In this document: positions 61,701 through 64,000 of the stretch, one piece after another
Layout: each line of letters begins with the position of its first letter
Position numbering within the stretch: the first letter of the stretch is position 1
Assembly: GCA_013398295.1 (NCBI GenBank)
Contig: VZSF01004860.1
Span: 200,605 to 264,604 of the forward strand
From: Chionis minor
Taxonomy: Eukaryota > Chordata > Aves > Charadriiformes > Chionididae
Reading direction: 5' to 3'
DNA: 64,000 nucleotides
Notes under the pieces: generated by a model
What the model was told of the DNA's origin: nothing
The model's database searches: none
Seen by the model: only the letters and a program-made list of their open reading frames with translations
Translations under genes and position numbers: made by a program

Positions 61701-63005
61701 TTGTAGAAGAATTCAAACACCTTACTAATAGTAGCATTAAAAGTATCAAACTCTTATTAACTTGTAATTTTGTCTCAGACCATATAAATAAGATTTTCAG
61801 CTTAGTTTCACTAAGCTTCAGGCTTTCCCCTCCCACCTGAAAGCCGAGTGAACTAGGTAACTCCCATCCCTACAATATCTAATTCTAGGAGATATTAGGG
61901 AGTAAGAGGGAGTAAGGGAGTAAGAGGGGAGTTACTGTCTTATGCTTCTTGGAAACTGCAGTACTCGTGGTGACTAAAGTAACAGATTTTTTTTTTTGAT
62001 GCTACACTTGTGCTTGATTTCAGAATTGCTCTCTGTGTTGATGGTCGAAATAGGTTTTGTGTTAACAGCCACAATCTTCTGGGAGAAGAAGCTATTAAAC
62101 AGAGACATCTTCAACTACTTGGTTATGAAGTTGTGCAGGTAAAGTCCAAAGACAGTGGTTTGCTTTTGCTCTGGCTAACAAAACAAGTGAAAAACGATTA
62201 TTTTATAATGCTTAAAACTGTAGTTGCAATTACTTCCTAAGGCAGATGTAGTCTTGTCCTTTCTACATTATGTGTGCTCTGTGTAGCTTTTGCCTTTTTG
62301 AGGGTGTTACAGAAATTCCTTTTTCTTCCTTGGATCAATTAGTGTATTCTGCCTGTCTTTTCTGCCAGATAGTGGCTGCTTGAAAGAGTACTTCTCTGCA
62401 GTGATTAAGGTTCAAATCTTGACTTAAATAAAAATGTTGACTAAGAGTTCAGTAGAATTGGGATTTTTAATTAAATACTTCTTAAAGATCTGAATTTAGA
62501 AATTAAAAAGAGGAGTGAAAAAAAGGAAGTGCTTTGTATTGTAAATAATATTTTCACAACGTAATATATCCTTTATTTGGTCTGCTGAATTAATAGGGGT
62601 ATTTTTATCTTTAAACATACTTCAGATAGTTACTTTTAGATTCTTGAGGTTTTCTTTTTCATTTGTAATCACTTATCACATAAGCTTAAGTCGGTTATAT
62701 TTAAATTGTAATGGATGTGACTCTTTGGTTTACAATAATCCCTGTTCAGGTGATTTACAGATCGATAGTATGCTTAGGATTAAGTGTTTCATTTTTAAAA
62801 AGTCAAATCTTTGATGTGTAACTTTACATCTGCTTTAATGAACATCAGCCTTATCCAGTTGTTTATTAAAAGGTATTTCCAGCAATCATTTTTGTTTCAT
62901 TTCCAGATTCCATTTTTTGAGACAGAGAGTCTACAAAATTGCAGAAAAATGTCAGAATATCTTCACCAAAAAATTTTTCCTCATACGTACGGACTTGGCT
63001 GCTGA
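54347..63005 (+). CDS. FASTKD3: FAST kinase domain-containing protein 3, whole coding span (6 coding exons)
   Basis: FASTKD3 is a mitochondrial RNA-binding protein of the FASTK family, implicated in mitochondrial mRNA stability and respiration. Six coding exons join in phase to 655 residues (human about 662). The first 45 residues are rich in Ser, Arg and Lys with no acidic residue, as in a mitochondrial presequence. The long middle is the helical repeat region typical of the family. FAST_1 falls at roughly residues 405-475, FAST_2 at about 488-575 and the RAP domain at about 586-640 (IALCVDG, then HNLLGEEAIKQRHLQLLGYE). The start ATG has A at -3 and G at +4. The order large first coding exon then several small ones matches the family. 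It shares the CpG island with MTRR. Two short upstream ORFs overlap the start codon. Confidence 0.97.
58696..58781 (+). CDS. FASTKD3: FASTKD3 coding exon 2
   Basis: The acceptor is TATTTCAG. The exon completes an Ala codon and encodes QPPGLDGIVTSQLTQLFLTV followed by TLECPFYE. The donor is GAG|GTATGG, phase 0. It corresponds to the start of the FAST_2 region. Confidence 0.93.
59366..59528 (+). CDS. FASTKD3: FASTKD3 coding exon 3
   Basis: It begins GPKLLPKYQVKTF and ends EVSTPYFYTVG with the last Gly-position codon split (donor GTTG|GTAAGT). GPKLLPKYQVK is a well-conserved FASTKD3 block. The following intron (59,529-60,653) contains a GC-richer stretch at 59.9-60.4 kb that I cannot classify. 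Confidence 0.94.
60654..60723 (+). CDS. FASTKD3: FASTKD3 coding exon 4
   Basis: A 70-nt exon encoding DIEIKLDEEGFVLPAAQCEE and VHR plus two bases. The acceptor is TACTAG and the donor ACG|GTAAGA. VDIEIKLDEEGFVLP directly precedes the RAP domain in the family. The following intron (60,724-62,023) holds a short (GGGAGTAAGA)n tandem at 61.9 kb. Confidence 0.94.
61898..61932 (+). repeat. Short GGGAGTAAGA tandem repeat
   Basis: About three and a half imperfect units in the FASTKD3 intron before the RAP exon. Confidence 0.6.
62024..62138 (+). CDS. FASTKD3: FASTKD3 coding exon 5 (RAP domain)
   Basis: It completes an Arg codon and encodes IALCVDGRNRFCVN, then the RAP-domain signature GEEAIKQRHLQLLGYEVVQ. 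The RAP fold resembles PD-(D/E)XK-type nuclease folds and is linked to RNA metabolism in organelles. The donor is CAG|GTAAAG, phase 0. Confidence 0.95.
62907..63005 (+). CDS. FASTKD3: FASTKD3 last coding exon
   Basis: The acceptor is TTTCCAG. It encodes IPFFETESLQNCRKMSEYLH and ends GLGC before a TGA stop. The YLHQKIF segment matches the C-terminal helix after the RAP domain. Confidence 0.94.
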   Translation: MPFFETESLQNCRKMSEYLHQKIFPHTYGLGC

Positions 63006-63168
63006 CAATGGATAATAATACTAAATCACAACTTGACCTCCTGTACTATAAAGTGTGAATATTGTGCATGGAAGAACAATTCTGTTTTCTAAGTAACTCC
63101 GCCTAAGATGATTTGAGCTTCTGAATGTGACACCTTCCAATATTTGGAGCAATTGACATGTAAAGAGT

Positions 63169-63174
63169 AATAAA
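63169..63174 (+). terminator. FASTKD3: FASTKD3 poly(A) signal AATAAA
   Basis: The first canonical AATAAA after the stop codon, 164 bases downstream, followed by U/GU-rich sequence within about 40 bases. This gives a 3' UTR of roughly 185 nt. Confidence 0.75.
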
Positions 63175-63189
63175 GACCAACATATTTTC

Positions 63190-64000
63190 TTAAGTTTTAT
63201 GTCAATAGTTATTGTAAGTTAACAGATGTAAGTGTCAGACAGTCAGTGCTGCATTTCCTTTGTATTTTCACTGGTTCTGACTCACAACTGAAAATGGACA
63301 TATGTGACTACTGAAGGATACTGGCTGGTGCTGAATGTACAGAAAATGCCATGCTGCCTAGCAATCAGGGCTTTTCTTGACAGTATAAAAAGAAATTGTG
63401 CAATTTATCTATAGCTGTTTGTGTGATTTCCCAAGTGTTTCATAAAACTAAAATTTGCAGTAGTTGCACAAGCAGTATCCTCTTATTGCTCATCCTTAAG
63501 AGATGTAGAGTGCTGCTCACTAAATAGCAATGCCTTACAGAATATGAGAGAGTTTTTATAAAAAAGATTCACTTGGTTTTGTAAAAGAACAGCTGCCACA
63601 GGGTAGTGAACTTTCACAGCTGTCTGTGTCGGGGCAACCCAGTATTGTGGATATGTATTATTTGTAGTATTGTCTTTGGTGGCTGTTCTACCTAAACTGG
63701 CTAAATGGGGTCATGTATGTGCTCCAGAGTTCCTTCAATTTACAGCCTGCCATTCCAGCCTAAATATTTACTGTGCTCTGAAGGCCTGAAACAGAATTAT
63801 GTCCTATGCAGTCCTTTTTCATGCATCAGTACCAGTTCCACCCCTCTGCCAGAATTTAGAACTGGAACCAGTAACCACTTCAGCCGGAACAAGCGTGCCC
63901 TGACTTGAGTCAACCTATTGCTTTATAGATGGATGAAGGGGAAAATAACATAGCCTTTGTTCAGATCATTTAACTGCTGCATGGAATGCGTTTTCAGGTT
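63190..64000. other. Intergenic downstream of FASTKD3
   Basis: I see no exon, repeat or other signal I can support. The 67-codon plus-strand ORF at 63,705-63,908 has no family resemblance. Confidence 0.5.

Noticed and set aside
1..64000. CRISPR arrays, prokaryotic operons or tRNA/rRNA genes
   Set aside because: No regularly spaced direct repeats, ribosome-binding-site-led ORF clusters, or tRNA/rRNA signatures were seen. The sequence is clearly a vertebrate nuclear locus.

Overview
The window is vertebrate nuclear DNA, almost certainly from a bird. The evidence is long introns with GT-AG borders, a CpG-island promoter, several decayed CR1 LINE pieces, and one long LTR whose internal tandem repeat I recognise as common in bird genomes. 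Only two protein-coding genes are supported. They form the head-to-head MTRR/FASTKD3 pair that is also found on human chromosome 5p15.

Layout. From 1 to about 24 kb is gene-poor sequence downstream of MTRR. It holds CR1 fragments (0.13-0.2, 0.7-1.65, 3.5, 4.85, 11.2-11.6, 14.4-14.6 and 16.8-17.2 kb), a probable solo LTR at 5.95-6.75 kb and a clearer solo LTR at 22.6-23.7 kb. MTRR lies on the minus strand. I traced fourteen coding exons from the start codon at 49,677 to the stop at 24,135. They join in phase into a 700-residue methionine synthase reductase, against 698 residues in human. A shared CpG-island promoter lies at about 53.2-54.2 kb. FASTKD3 lies on the plus strand, with six coding exons from 54,347 to 63,005 encoding 655 residues with a C-terminal RAP domain, and a poly(A) signal at 63,169. 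The last 0.8 kb is intergenic.

How the genes work. MTRR is the diflavin reductase that reactivates cob(II)alamin methionine synthase using NADPH, FAD and FMN. FASTKD3 is a mitochondrial FAST-kinase-domain RNA-binding protein. They are not in one biochemical pathway, but they share a promoter, so their basal transcription is probably coupled.

No microbial system, CRISPR array or novel operon is present. The most unusual observations are a 149-bp near-perfect inverted repeat in an MTRR intron (39,646-39,794), overlapping upstream ORFs at the FASTKD3 start codon, and a same-orientation LTR just downstream of MTRR where no canonical poly(A) signal is visible before it.
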